From: Roseburia sp. | Lineage (GTDB): Bacteria; Bacillota; Clostridia; Lachnospirales; Lachnospiraceae | DNA length: 47,511 nt | NCBI GenBank assembly: GCA_023664685.1 | Contig: JAMPFC010000012.1 | Location: 1 to 47,511, forward strand | Direction of reading: 5' to 3' | Shown here: positions 1 to 7,553 of the stretch, one piece after another | How positions within the stretch are numbered: position 1 is the stretch's first letter | Layout: every line of letters starts with the position of its first letter | Notes under the pieces: model-generated | The model's input: the letters and a program-made list of their open reading frames with translations, nothing else | Told to the model about the DNA's origin: nothing | Databases searched by the model: none | Program-made: the position numbers and the translations under genes

Positions 1-219
1 ATACTGGATATCATTGGTGACGAGGAAAAAATTGGAAAACCAGTTCATTCCGATGAGAGAAACGAAAAATCTACGTATGCGGCGATACATGGGATCGACG
101 AGTCCAGACAGAAGGCGGCGGAGTATACCGAAGAGGCATTGAGAAAGCTCGGGGCGGCGGGGGATGGTGGCGAGTTTTTGCCGGCACTTATGAATTGGAT
201 GATAGACAGGGATAAATAA
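1..219 (+). CDS. ispA: Polyprenyl (farnesyl/geranylgeranyl) diphosphate synthase, C-terminal fragment
   Basis: The window opens inside this gene; 72 codons are readable in frame 1, ending at TAA (217-219). The fragment carries the usual tail of short-chain trans-isoprenyl synthases: a D-I-I-G-D start, a Y-A-A-I-H-G segment, and an A-x-x-Y-T-E-x-A helix followed by a terminal helix. The family condenses isopentenyl diphosphate with allylic diphosphates in the cytosol. The catalytic DDxxD motifs lie upstream of the window and cannot be checked. Its position 12 bases before dxs, the first enzyme of the MEP isoprenoid pathway, supports the call because ispA-dxs-tlyA-nadK-argR is a common clostridial order. 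The exact chain-length specificity cannot be told. Confidence 0.75.
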   Translation: MLDIIGDEEKIGKPVHSDERNEKSTYAAIHGIDESRQKAAEYTEEALRKLGAAGDGGEFLPALMNWMIDRDK

Positions 220-231
220 TTTAGGAAAAGA

Positions 232-2172
232 GTGAAAATATTGAACACGTTACTGAGTACGATCGAGAAGGAAAATGATATAAAAAACATTGCGCCGGAG
301 GATTACAGAAAGCTTGCCAAAGAAATCCGTGTCAGGCTTGTAAAAAGCATCGGGCGGACAGGGGGACATCTGGCGCCGAATCTGGGCGTGGTAGAGCTTA
401 CAATGGCGCTGCATCTGTTTTTGGATTTTCCCACGGATAAGCTGATCTGGGATGTGGGGCATCAGTCGTATGTCCATAAACTTTTGACCGGACGGAATAA
501 AGATTTTGGGACACTGCGTACTCTGGATGGAATCAGTGGTTTTCCGAAAGTAAGTGAAAATCCGGCGGACACGTTTAATACAGGACACAGCTCTACCTCT
601 CTTTCGATTGCTCTTGGGATGGCAAAAGCAAGGGATATCCGGGGCGGCGATGAGAAAGTGGTGGCGGTGATCGGTGATGGCGCCCTGTCCGGAGGAATGG
701 CATTTGAGGCGCTCAATAATGCTGAGCAGATGAAATCAAACATCATCATCGTATTAAATGATAATAAAATGTCAATTTCTAAAAATGTGGGTGGAATGTC
801 GAGTTATCTCGGAAGAATGAGGACGAACCCCAAATATAATAATCTCAAGGTCAATATCGAGGAGCGTCTTGACCGCATTCCAAACGGTGGTACGACGATG
901 GCAGAGACGATCAAAAATGCAAAAAATTCTCTCAAACATCTCCTTGTACCCGGAATGCTGTTTGAGGAAATGGGCATTATTTATGTAGGGCCGATCGACG
1001 GTCATAATATCGAGAGCATGATCACTGCATTTCAGGCGGCGGCCCGTATCAAAAACCGTCCGGTTCTTGTGCATGTTGTCACAAAGAAGGGAAAAGGCTA
1101 TATACCGGCTGAGAAAAATCCATCGGTATTTCATGGCGTCGGTAAATTTAATCCGAAAACGGGTGAGACACTGGAAAATGCGGAAACGACGTATACGGAT
1201 GTGTTTGGGGAATGGATGCTCGAAAAGGGAAAACAGTGTCCGGAGCTTGTCTCCGTATGTGCAGCGATGCCGGATGGCACCGGTGTAAAAGGATTTGCCG
1301 AAGAATTTCCAGAGCGCTTTTTTGATGTGGGAATCGCCGAGGAACATGCGGTGACATTTTCTGCCGGACTTGTGTCGGGAGGGCTGCGGCCGGTCATATC
1401 AATCTACTCGACGTTTTTACAGCGTGCGTATGACCAGATCATCCATGATATCTGCCTGAACCGGCTGCCGATCATTTTTGCAGTAGACCGGAGCGGGATC
1501 GTGGGAAGGGACGGGGATACCCATCAGGGAATCTTTGATATTTCCTATCTGACTTCCATTCCGAATATGACGGTATTATCGCCGATGGATGGTGATGAAC
1601 TCAAATTGTGTCTGGACTTTGCCTATGCGTCTGACGGGCCGGTCGCTGTGCGCTATCCGCGCGGCGAAGTGTATGGGTTTTTAGAGGAGGGCGGATTTCA
1701 TGAGCCGCTTGAATTAGGTCATGCCAGCGTTATTTTTGCAAAAGGTGAAAGAATCCGTGCTTCGTTCCGTCATGCAGGGGAAAATGGGATCAGCGGAGAC
1801 GTCGTTTTCTTTGCAGTAGGAAATATGGTAAAGACTGCGGTGGAGGCGTCCCGGCTGCTCGGAGAAAAGGGATATGACAGTACCGTTGTAAATATGCGTT
1901 TTCTAAAACCGTTCGATGAGGAGATGATCCGTCGTCTCGTCCCGGAACATAGCGTGACGGTGACGATAGAGGATAATGAACAGACGGGCGGCTTCGGGCA
2001 GCAGGCAGAGGCGATGCTTGTGGAACATGGTGTCGTCCCGGAAAAATTCCTGAATGTTTCGATCCGGGATCATTTTGTGGAACACGGAGCGCCGGAAGAG
2101 TTGTATGAACGCTATGAAATGGATGCGGAGAGTGTGGCTGAAAAAGTTCTGGAATTGTTGGAAAAGGGATGA
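232..2172 (+). CDS. dxs: 1-deoxy-D-xylulose-5-phosphate synthase
   Basis: This TPP-dependent enzyme condenses pyruvate and glyceraldehyde 3-phosphate to make DXP, the entry step of MEP isoprenoid synthesis. The full-length 646-residue protein shows the family signatures in order: G-G-H-L-A-P-N near 44-50, G-H-S-S-T-S near 118-123, the TPP/Mg motif GDG(AL)SGG at about 148-154 with the paired N-D-N near 176-178, and the transketolase pyrimidine segment D-R-S-G-I-V-G-R-D-G near 430. A C-terminal transketolase domain follows. The start is a GTG with AGGA five bases upstream; an in-frame TTG at 241 is an alternative. It sits directly behind the polyprenyl synthase and its stop overlaps the next reading frame, so the block is probably one transcript. 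Confidence 0.97.
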   Translation: MKILNTLLSTIEKENDIKNIAPEDYRKLAKEIRVRLVKSIGRTGGHLAPNLGVVELTMALHLFLDFPTDKLIWDVGHQSYVHKLLTGRNKDFGTLRTLDGISGFPKVSENPADTFNTGHSSTSLSIALGMAKARDIRGGDEKVVAVIGDGALSGGMAFEALNNAEQMKSNIIIVLNDNKMSISKNVGGMSSYLGRMRTNPKYNNLKVNIEERLDRIPNGGTTMAETIKNAKNSLKHLLVPGMLFEEMGIIYVGPIDGHNIESMITAFQAAARIKNRPVLVHVVTKKGKGYIPAEKNPSVFHGVGKFNPKTGETLENAETTYTDVFGEWMLEKGKQCPELVSVCAAMPDGTGVKGFAEEFPERFFDVGIAEEHAVTFSAGLVSGGLRPVISIYSTFLQRAYDQIIHDICLNRLPIIFAVDRSGIVGRDGDTHQGIFDISYLTSIPNMTVLSPMDGDELKLCLDFAYASDGPVAVRYPRGEVYGFLEEGGFHEPLELGHASVIFAKGERIRASFRHAGENGISGDVVFFAVGNMVKTAVEASRLLGEKGYDSTVVNMRFLKPFDEEMIRRLVPEHSVTVTIEDNEQTGGFGQQAEAMLVEHGVVPEKFLNVSIRDHFVEHGAPEELYERYEMDAESVAEKVLELLEKG

Positions 2173-2180
2173 TGGGTACG

Positions 2181-3047
2181 ATGGACAAGGAGAGACTTGA
2201 TGTGCTGCTTGTGAACCGGGGGTTTGTAGAGTCGAGGGAGAAGGCAAAAGCAGTGATCATGACAGGCAATGTGTTTGTGAACGACCAGAGGGAAGATAAG
2301 GCAGGGCAGAAATTTTCAGAGGATGTTTATATTGAAATCCGGGGAAAGAAACTAAAGTTTGTGAGCCGGGGCGGTTATAAGCTTGACAAGGCGCTTCAGG
2401 TGTTCCCGGTCTGTTTAGACGAGTGCGTCTGTATGGATGTGGGGTCGTCTACCGGCGGTTTTACGGACTGTATGCTTCAAAATGGTGCAAAGTTTGTCTA
2501 TGCGGTGGATGTGGGGACGAACCAGCTCGCATGGAAGCTTCGTCAGGATGAGCGGGTGTGTGCGATGGAACAGACCAATATACGTTATGTGACACCAGAG
2601 GATATCGGAGAAGCAGTGGATTTCGTCTCGATCGACGTTGCTTTTATTTCGCTGACAAAGGTTCTTCTGCCGATCAGAGAGCTGATGAGGGAGGGAGCTT
2701 CAATGGTGTGCCTGATCAAGCCGCAGTTTGAGGCGGGCAGAGAGAAGGTTGGAAAGAAGGGGGTCGTTCGGGACAAGGCTGTCCATGAAGAGGTGATTCA
2801 CTCGGTGGTCTCATATGCGGAGAGCCTCGGATTTTTGATCTGCGGACTGGATTATTCCCCAATCCGGGGGCCGGAGGGAAATATCGAGTATTTGCTGTAC
2901 ATACAAAAAAGTTTGCTGAAAAACAATGATTCTACAGGTGAAGAATTTCGTTCTCTTGAGATGACTTCGGAATGGAGTGAAAGAATCAAACAGGTTGTGG
3001 ATGAGGCGCAGGAAAAGACAGTAAAGCATGCGGAGGATTTAGTGTAG
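2181..3047 (+). CDS. tlyA: TlyA family RNA methyltransferase (S4 plus FtsJ-like)
   Basis: A 288-residue protein with an N-terminal S4 RNA-binding domain (E-R-L-D-V-L-L-V then the R-E-K-A-K-A-x-I-x-x-G helix) and a Rossmann methyltransferase domain whose SAM loop reads D-V-G-S-S-T-G-G-F-T-D near 86-96. Family members 2'-O-methylate ribosomal RNA and were once labelled hemolysins. In-frame ATGs exist at 2169 and 2172, overlapping the dxs stop. The ATG at 2181 is preferred because family proteins begin just before the K-E-R-L-D motif, but spacing to the AAGGG at 2164-2168 does not settle it. The acidic and lysine-rich tail is unremarkable. It sits in the conserved dxs-tlyA-nadK-argR order. Confidence 0.93.
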   Translation: MDKERLDVLLVNRGFVESREKAKAVIMTGNVFVNDQREDKAGQKFSEDVYIEIRGKKLKFVSRGGYKLDKALQVFPVCLDECVCMDVGSSTGGFTDCMLQNGAKFVYAVDVGTNQLAWKLRQDERVCAMEQTNIRYVTPEDIGEAVDFVSIDVAFISLTKVLLPIRELMREGASMVCLIKPQFEAGREKVGKKGVVRDKAVHEEVIHSVVSYAESLGFLICGLDYSPIRGPEGNIEYLLYIQKSLLKNNDSTGEEFRSLEMTSEWSERIKQVVDEAQEKTVKHAEDLV

Positions 3048-3097
3048 ATGCAGATGATGATCTACCGCTGTAGAATAAAGAAAATGGAGGGAAGGCA

Positions 3098-3919
3098 GTG
3101 AAAAAATTTTGCCTGATCGTAAATGAAGAAAAGGATGCAGGGCTTTCGGTGGCGAAAGAGATAAAGTCGTATTTGGAAAAATCCGAAAGTTGTGTTAAAA
3201 TATGTAGGCATAGGGATGATTTTTGTTTGGCGGAGGATACCCATATGGCAATCGTTCTGGGAGGAGATGGAACGGTGATCCAAGTGGCAAAAAAAATCGC
3301 CGGAAAAAATATTCCGATCCTCGGCATCAATCTGGGCACGCTTGGCTTTCTCACGGAGGTTGAGACGCCGCGCATCTATCCGGCTTTGGATATGGTGCTG
3401 TCTGGCCGCTATGACATCGAAAAGAGGATGATACTGGCCGGTTCGGTCGGGAAGACGGAGGAGAAGAGCCTTGCAGTGAATGAAATCATTGTCGGGAAGA
3501 GGGATATTGGGCGGATGATTACAACAAGTGTCTGGGTGAATGAAGAATTGCTCGATACGTATGTGGCAGATGGGGTGATCGTTGCTACGCCGACTGGTTC
3601 CACCGCCTATAATCTGTCTGCCGGCGGCCCGGTACTTTCGCCCAACATGGAGGCACTTGTCATTACGCCGATCTGTCCGCATTCGTTAAATAAGCGGAGT
3701 CTGGTCGTTTCTTCGGAAGACCGGATCATGGTTCGGGTGGAAAAAACGCGGGAGAGTTATGTGGATGAAGCGTCGGTGCGTTGTGATGGCGAGAGCTTGT
3801 GGAGTGCCGAGACCGGAGATGAGGTTTATATCCGGAAAGCCAGAGAGTTTTTTGATGTGGTCTGCCTCGGGGATGTCGGATTCTATGAAAAAATGCGAAG
3901 CAAACTGAACCGTAAGTAG
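3098..3919 (+). CDS. nadK: NAD kinase (ATP/polyphosphate-dependent)
   Basis: This enzyme phosphorylates NAD+ to NADP+ in the cytosol. The 273-residue protein has the diagnostic GGDGT at residues 55-59, the N-E dyad in A-V-N-E-I-I-V-G near 126-133, and T-P-T-G-S-T-A-Y at 164-171, all in the order and spacing of the family. The start is GTG at 3098 with a GGAGG-type site at 3086-3091; no better upstream start exists. A 50-base gap separates it from tlyA and it is followed by argR, the standard Firmicute neighbourhood. I see no missing catalytic residue. Confidence 0.97.
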   Translation: MKKFCLIVNEEKDAGLSVAKEIKSYLEKSESCVKICRHRDDFCLAEDTHMAIVLGGDGTVIQVAKKIAGKNIPILGINLGTLGFLTEVETPRIYPALDMVLSGRYDIEKRMILAGSVGKTEEKSLAVNEIIVGKRDIGRMITTSVWVNEELLDTYVADGVIVATPTGSTAYNLSAGGPVLSPNMEALVITPICPHSLNKRSLVVSSEDRIMVRVEKTRESYVDEASVRCDGESLWSAETGDEVYIRKAREFFDVVCLGDVGFYEKMRSKLNRK

Positions 3920-3968
3920 ATTTTATGGCTTGTGCGGAGTGAGTTTTTATGTACAGATGGGGAGAGGT

Positions 3969-4454
3969 ATGAAAAAGAAAAGACAGGAAAAAATAATAGA
4001 AATCATCAATCAGTTTGAAGTCGAGACGCAGGAGGATCTTGCCCGATATCTGAATGAGGCAGGATATTCCGTGACTCAGGCGACGGTATCCCGGGATATC
4101 CGGGAGATGTCACTTACAAAAGTACCCGGGGTAAAGGTAAAGCAGCGGTATATGGTGTCAAAGGAAGGAAATGGCACAGGCGGCGGTGGGTTTGGCAAGC
4201 AGTATGCAGGGGTCTTGCAGGATGGTGTTGTCTCGATGGAGCCGGCGGGAAATCTGCTTGTGATCAAGACCGTGAGTGGGATGGCGATGGCAGTAGCCGC
4301 TGCGATCGATGCGATGAGCCTTGAGGGGATGGTCGGGTCGATCGCCGGGGATGATACGATCTTATGTGCCATTCGGAAGGAAGAAATGGTAGCGGGAGTG
4401 ATGAAAAGCATGCAGCTTCTTATCAACTCAATGTCGTCACCAGAAAAGACATAA
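3969..4454 (+). CDS. argR: Arginine repressor ArgR/AhrC
   Basis: A 161-residue transcription factor. The N-terminal winged helix is seen in R-Q-E-K-I-I-E-I-I followed by the recognition helix S-V-T-Q-A-T-V-S-R-D-I. The C-terminal arginine-binding/hexamerisation domain carries G-S-I-A-G-D-D-T-I-L-C. Family members sense L-arginine and repress biosynthesis or activate catabolism. An ATG-initiated start at 3969 behind GGGGAGAGG is preferred over the 13-residue extension that reaches back to 3930, because the extension is not family-like. No arg genes are in the window, so its targets are elsewhere. Confidence 0.95.
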   Translation: MKKKRQEKIIEIINQFEVETQEDLARYLNEAGYSVTQATVSRDIREMSLTKVPGVKVKQRYMVSKEGNGTGGGGFGKQYAGVLQDGVVSMEPAGNLLVIKTVSGMAMAVAAAIDAMSLEGMVGSIAGDDTILCAIRKEEMVAGVMKSMQLLINSMSSPEKT

Positions 4455-4489
4455 ACGCAGTGAAATAAAAATCATACTGCGTTCATATA
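4454..4489 (+). terminator. Hairpin between argR and yebC
   Basis: AACGCAGT (4454-4461) pairs with ACTGCGTT (4476-4483) around a 14-base loop; an A/T-rich stretch with five T follows. It begins at the argR stop and lies 30 bases before yebC. It could be a weak terminator separating the two genes or a leader hairpin of yebC. The T tract is short, so the call is tentative. Confidence 0.35.
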
Positions 4490-4514
4490 AAATTTTTCAG
4501 GAGGAATCATAATC

Positions 4515-5243
4515 ATGTCAGGACATTCTAAATTTGCTAATATTAAGCATAAAAAGGAAAAGAACGATGCCAAAAAGGGAAAAATATTTACTGTGATCGG
4601 CAGAGAAATCGCTGTGGCAGTAAAAGAAGGAGGCCCGGATCCTGCGAACAACAGCAAGCTTCGTGATGTGATCGCAAAGGCAAAGGCAAATAATATGCCA
4701 AACGATACCATCGACCGGGGCATTAAAAAGGCAGCAGGAAATGTAGACGCTGTAAATTACGTGAATATTACATATGAAGGATATGGCCCGAATGGTACTG
4801 CGATCATTGTCGAAGCGCTTACCGACAACAAAAACCGTACTGCATCTAATGTGCGGAATGCATTTACAAAAGGAAACGGAAATGTTGGAACGACTGGCTG
4901 TGTCTCCTATATGTTTGATACAAAAGGGCAGATCATCGTCGATAAAGAGGAGTATGAGACCGATGCCGACGAATTTATGATGCTTGCTCTCGATGCCGGT
5001 GCAGAGGACTTTGTGGAAGAAGAGGACAGCTATGAAATCCTTACGACTCCGGATGATTTCAGTCAGGTAAGGGAAGCTCTGGAAAAAGAAAATGTGCCGA
5101 TGGCTCAGGCCGAGGTTACGATGCTTCCGCAGACATATGTGGAACTTACCGACGAAAACGATGTGAAAATGTTTCAGCGCATCATGGATCTTTTGGATGA
5201 GGACGATGACGTCCAAGCTGTATACCACAACGTAGATGAATAA
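4515..5243 (+). CDS. YebC/PmpR family DNA-binding or translation-linked regulator
   Basis: A full-length 242-residue YebC family protein. It begins with the family hallmark M-S-G-H-S-K-(W/F)-A-N-I and continues with K-K[11 protein letters not shown], then R-G-I-K-K-A near 70, and the acidic C-terminal third. Members act as transcriptional regulators (PmpR) and, for some, in relieving ribosome stalling; which applies here cannot be told from sequence. The AGGAGGAATCATAATC leader gives an unambiguous ATG start. It stands between argR and recU, without sharing their pathways. Confidence 0.93.
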   Translation: MSGHSKFANIKHKKEKNDAKKGKIFTVIGREIAVAVKEGGPDPANNSKLRDVIAKAKANNMPNDTIDRGIKKAAGNVDAVNYVNITYEGYGPNGTAIIVEALTDNKNRTASNVRNAFTKGNGNVGTTGCVSYMFDTKGQIIVDKEEYETDADEFMMLALDAGAEDFVEEEDSYEILTTPDDFSQVREALEKENVPMAQAEVTMLPQTYVELTDENDVKMFQRIMDLLDEDDDVQAVYHNVDE

Positions 5244-5350
5244 GCTGTGAGTGCGGCGGGGATGTTGTTTTCTGGGAAATGGGGTCAAAAGCACCGGCAG
5301 ACTTTGGCGAAATACGAATGGATTTACAACGATAAGGAGAAAATTTGTTT

Positions 5351-5881
5351 ATGGCTACATGGAATTCCCGAGGACTACGTGGTTCTTTTCTGGAAGAACT
5401 CATTAACCTCACAAATGAAAAATACAGGGCGCAAAAACTTGCCCTGATCCAGAAGGTTCCGACGCCGATCAAACCGATTGATATCGACCAGAACACAAGA
5501 CATATCACGCTTGCGTATTTTGAGCAAAAGAGTACGGTTGATTACATTGGCGTTGTACAGGGGATTCCGGTCTGCTTTGATGCAAAGGAGTGTGTGGAAG
5601 AACGATTTCCGCTTGCGAATGTCCATGAGCATCAGATGAAATTTATGGAAGAGTTTGAGGCGCAGGAGGGCATCGCATTTTTGTTGATCTACTTTAAATG
5701 TAAAGATTGTTTTACTTATCTGCCCTTTATCAAATTGAAAGAATTTTGGAACCGCATGGAAGCCGGAGGAAGAAAAAGTTTTACTTTTTCTGAACTGGAT
5801 CCCGCTTATGAGATTTCTACATATTCAGGAACTTTTGTACATTATTTGGAGAAAATTTCGATGGATATGGAACAGAGATGA
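5351..5881 (+). CDS. recU: Holliday junction resolvase RecU
   Basis: A 176-residue protein starting M-A-T-W-N-S-R-G-L-R-G-S, the classic RecU N-terminus. It continues with the nuclease core: T-P-I-K-P then D-Y-I-G-V-V-Q-G-I-P-V-C-F-D-A-K-E, which provides the D/E-x-K type metal-binding residues. The enzyme cleaves four-way junctions during recombination and chromosome segregation in Firmicutes. It is slightly shorter than the roughly 200-residue Bacillus protein. The ATG at 5351 lies 11 bases behind AAGGAG (5334-5339). An in-frame TTG at 5345 is closer to that site but adds only two residues. Confidence 0.93.
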   Translation: MATWNSRGLRGSFLEELINLTNEKYRAQKLALIQKVPTPIKPIDIDQNTRHITLAYFEQKSTVDYIGVVQGIPVCFDAKECVEERFPLANVHEHQMKFMEEFEAQEGIAFLLIYFKCKDCFTYLPFIKLKEFWNRMEAGGRKSFTFSELDPAYEISTYSGTFVHYLEKISMDMEQR

Positions 5882-5976
5882 CAAAATAGTCTCAGCAAAG
5901 CTGAGCCATTGCAAGTTCCTATCGCAACTTGGGATGCACAGAAAACGTGTGCAAGAATTATGGCAAAACGTTTTGT

Positions 5977-6126
5977 TTACTCCGATTGCTTTAAGGAAAT
6001 AAGTTCAAGCATTTCGCCGAGTGTCTTTAGATTGATAGCGAGAAATTCGATTTCATCTTTTGTAAGACATTCGGATAGCTGGCAGGCGATCGTAGATAGA
6101 AAATAAAGGTCAGAACACGCATTCAC
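5977..6126 (-). CDS. Small protein (49 aa), DUF6774-like
   Basis: A short minus-strand reading frame of 49 residues that begins with GTG at 6126, preceded by GAGGAG (6134-6139 on the plus strand) seven bases upstream. It encodes N-A-C-S-D-L-Y-F-L-S-T-I-A-C-Q-L, then a segment ending L-G-E-M-L-E-L-I. The layout of two amphipathic helices, with an A-C-x-x-x-x-x-x-S-T-I-A-C-Q-L start, an acidic T-K-D-E-I-E-F-L-A turn and a final L-x-x-L-G-E-x-L helix, resembles the tiny DUF6774 proteins of Clostridia, whose function is unknown. The good ribosome site and codon pattern support it. The family assignment is from memory and untested. Confidence 0.6.
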   Translation of the reverse strand: MNACSDLYFLSTIACQLSECLTKDEIEFLAINLKTLGEMLELISLKQSE

Positions 6127-6296
6127 AGGAAAACTCCTCATGTGTTTTTAATATTATAATATGCAGAAAAGAGCATATGTGACAGGGAAAATGTGTTGAG
6201 AATAGAAATAATCCTGCTAAGAATTACCAGAATGAAATAAACCTTCGTGGGTACAATAGTACCAGATAACCGAGTGGCTTAAAAATGAAATGTTTC

Positions 6297-6335
6297 GATA
6301 ACGGAATGTTTCATACAAAAAGACATTCCGTTATC
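6297..6335 (+). other. Perfect 13-bp inverted repeat in the spore-protein leader
   Basis: GATAACGGAATGT (6297-6309) is the exact inverse of ACATTCCGTTATC (6323-6335), with a 13-base loop. It lies 40 bases before the start codon of the spore protein gene. No T run follows on the plus strand, so it is more likely an mRNA leader hairpin or a protein-binding palindrome than a terminator. The rest of 5882-6374 holds only the small minus-strand gene and a weak CTCAGC/GCTGAG hairpin just after recU. Confidence 0.5.
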
Positions 6336-6374
6336 TCTCAAGATAAATACAAAAAAACACGGAGGTGAATGATC

Positions 6375-6572
6375 ATGAGTAAATCCAGCAACAGAATGGA
6401 AGTACCTCAGGCTAAAGACGCTATGGACAGATTCAAGATGGAAGTTGCATCTGAGCTTGGTGTAAATCTGAAAGAGGGCTACAACGGAGACCTCACATCC
6501 AGAGAAGCAGGAAGCGTAGGCGGCGAGATGGTACGTCAGATGATCAAAAAGCAGGAAGAGTCTATGCGTTAG
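6375..6572 (+). CDS. Small acid-soluble spore protein, alpha/beta type
   Basis: A 65-residue SASP that coats and protects DNA in dormant spores and is degraded by the GPR protease at germination. Landmarks are the first helix ending M-D-R-F-K-M-E-V-A-S-E-L-G-V, the protease-site neighbourhood E-L-G-V-N-L-K, and the second conserved helix G-D-L-T-S-R-E-A-G-S-V-G-G-E-M-V-R-Q-M-I. The start ATG at 6375 has GGAGGTGA (6361-6368) at ideal spacing; an in-frame ATG two codons earlier is too close to it. Expression is expected in the forespore (sigma G). A possible sigma-G-like GAATG...AATAGTA arrangement lies at about 6230-6262, but I could not confirm it. Confidence 0.95.
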   Translation: MSKSSNRMEVPQAKDAMDRFKMEVASELGVNLKEGYNGDLTSREAGSVGGEMVRQMIKKQEESMR

Positions 6573-6633
6573 TAATTCAGGAAAATTACTATCAGAAAGA
6601 TTACTAGATAAATCTGCGTAAAAGAAAGTAAAA

Positions 6634-6702
6634 CAGGCCATGTTCTGGCGGAGGCGATCGGATCAGAATCCGGTTGTTTGCCGGGGTGTGGCCTGATTTT
6701 TT
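6634..6702 (+). terminator. Rho-independent terminator after the spore protein gene
   Basis: CAGGCCA (6634-6640) pairs with TGGCCTG (6689-6695) and is followed by ATTTTTT. The roughly 50-base interior can fold into its own CCGG-closed hairpin, so the terminator has an unusually long structured head. Confidence 0.75.
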
Positions 6703-6754
6703 GTGCAGCTCTTTACTTTGGTGTGAATTTTGGTGTGAAAAATGGATTTAATGG

Positions 6755-6784
6755 TTGCGGAAAGGAAGCAGGTATTGGTATAAT
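6755..6784 (+). promoter_or_regulatory. Sigma-A type promoter for the NUDIX gene
   Basis: TTGCGG (6755-6760), an 18-base spacer and a perfect TATAAT (6779-6784) lie about 60 bases before the NUDIX start, after the spore-gene terminator. Confidence 0.6.
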
Positions 6785-6843
6785 GAAAGAGTAAAGAAAG
6801 GGCAGATGCCATTGGTACATAGAGGAAGGAAGTGGAGCTAAGC

Positions 6844-7296
6844 ATGCGGAGGACAGAAGTAGTAAAATTGACAAATATGTGTATGGTCTATGACGGAGAT
6901 AAGATTCTCGTTCAGGACAAGTTGGATGAAGACTTTCGGGGAATTACATTTCCGGGCGGCCATGTAGAAAAAGATGAGCCATTTACAGATGCAGTGATTC
7001 GTGAGGTATATGAGGAGACTGGCCTTACAATTTCATCTCCGGAGTTGTGTGGTATCAAGGATTGGATTTCGGATGGCGGATTCCGTTATGTTGTGCTTTT
7101 ATATAAGACAGATCAATTTGCGGGTTCTTTGAAAAGTTCTGAGGAGGGAGAAGTTTTCTGGATCACCAAAAAGGAACTTTCCGACATGGAATTAGTACAT
7201 AATATGGAGGCATTATTGCAGGTCTTTCTGGATGACTCGCTGAGTGAATTTCGCTATGAGAAAGAAGATGGGAAATGGGAGTATCAGTTGAAATGA
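6844..7296 (+). CDS. NUDIX hydrolase, MutT/8-oxo-dGTP diphosphatase-like
   Basis: A 150-residue single-domain NUDIX protein. The NUDIX box is complete: G-G-H-V-E-K-D-E, seven residues, then R-E-V-Y-E-E-T-G-L (G-x5-E-x7-R-E-x-x-E-E-x-G). The N-terminus R-T-E-V-V-K-L-T-N-M-C-M-V and the later W-I-T-K-K-E-L-S segment match Firmicute proteins labelled 8-oxo-dGTP diphosphatase. The substrate cannot be inferred, since the family also hydrolyses other nucleoside diphosphate derivatives. Start choice is open: ATG 6844 has GGAG six bases upstream, and GTG 6832 sits immediately after AGGAAGGA. It is monocistronic by position. Confidence 0.88.
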   Translation: MRRTEVVKLTNMCMVYDGDKILVQDKLDEDFRGITFPGGHVEKDEPFTDAVIREVYEETGLTISSPELCGIKDWISDGGFRYVVLLYKTDQFAGSLKSSEEGEVFWITKKELSDMELVHNMEALLQVFLDDSLSEFRYEKEDGKWEYQLK

Positions 7297-7457
7297 TCAT
7301 GAAATGGCTTGTATGTAATGAGGGTATGGGGTGGGTAAATAAAACAGAGTACATTTTGGCAAGAATGATAGGATTTGATTGGTTGTCAAAAGGTGATCTG
7401 TTTTTTTGTTATATTTTTCTACATGGAAAGTGTACGAAAATAAGCGAAAAATAAACG

Positions 7458-7486
7458 TTTTGTCGAATTTTGTCGAGCGATTTTTG
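7458..7486 (+). repeat. Direct repeat copy 1, upstream edge of the defence-like island
   Basis: The sequence TTTTGTCGAATT, three variable bases, then TCGAGCGATTTT. It recurs with two mismatches at 10949-10977, and its right half (14 bases, GTCGAGCGATTTTT) recurs exactly at 12650-12663. TTTTGTCGA is itself tandemly repeated here. It lies about 70 bases upstream of the GmrSD-like gene, so it could also act as an operator; TGTCGAA is the core of the Spo0A box. Confidence 0.7.
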
Positions 7487-7553
7487 TGGAAATACAGGAG
7501 AATATGGTGTAAAATGAAAGTACAAAAGTGATTTGAAAGGAAGAATAAAAATT

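Noticed and set aside
772-1347. Long antisense frame inside dxs
   Set aside because: It is a shadow of the dxs coding strand with no ribosome site and unnatural composition.
4518-5294. 258-codon antisense frame opposite yebC
   Set aside because: It lies wholly opposite a highly conserved gene, and no promoter or ribosome site was seen.
5882-5925. CTCAGC/GCTGAG and CAAGTT/AACTTG hairpins after recU as a terminator
   Set aside because: The stems are short and lack a T run, so a terminator cannot be supported.
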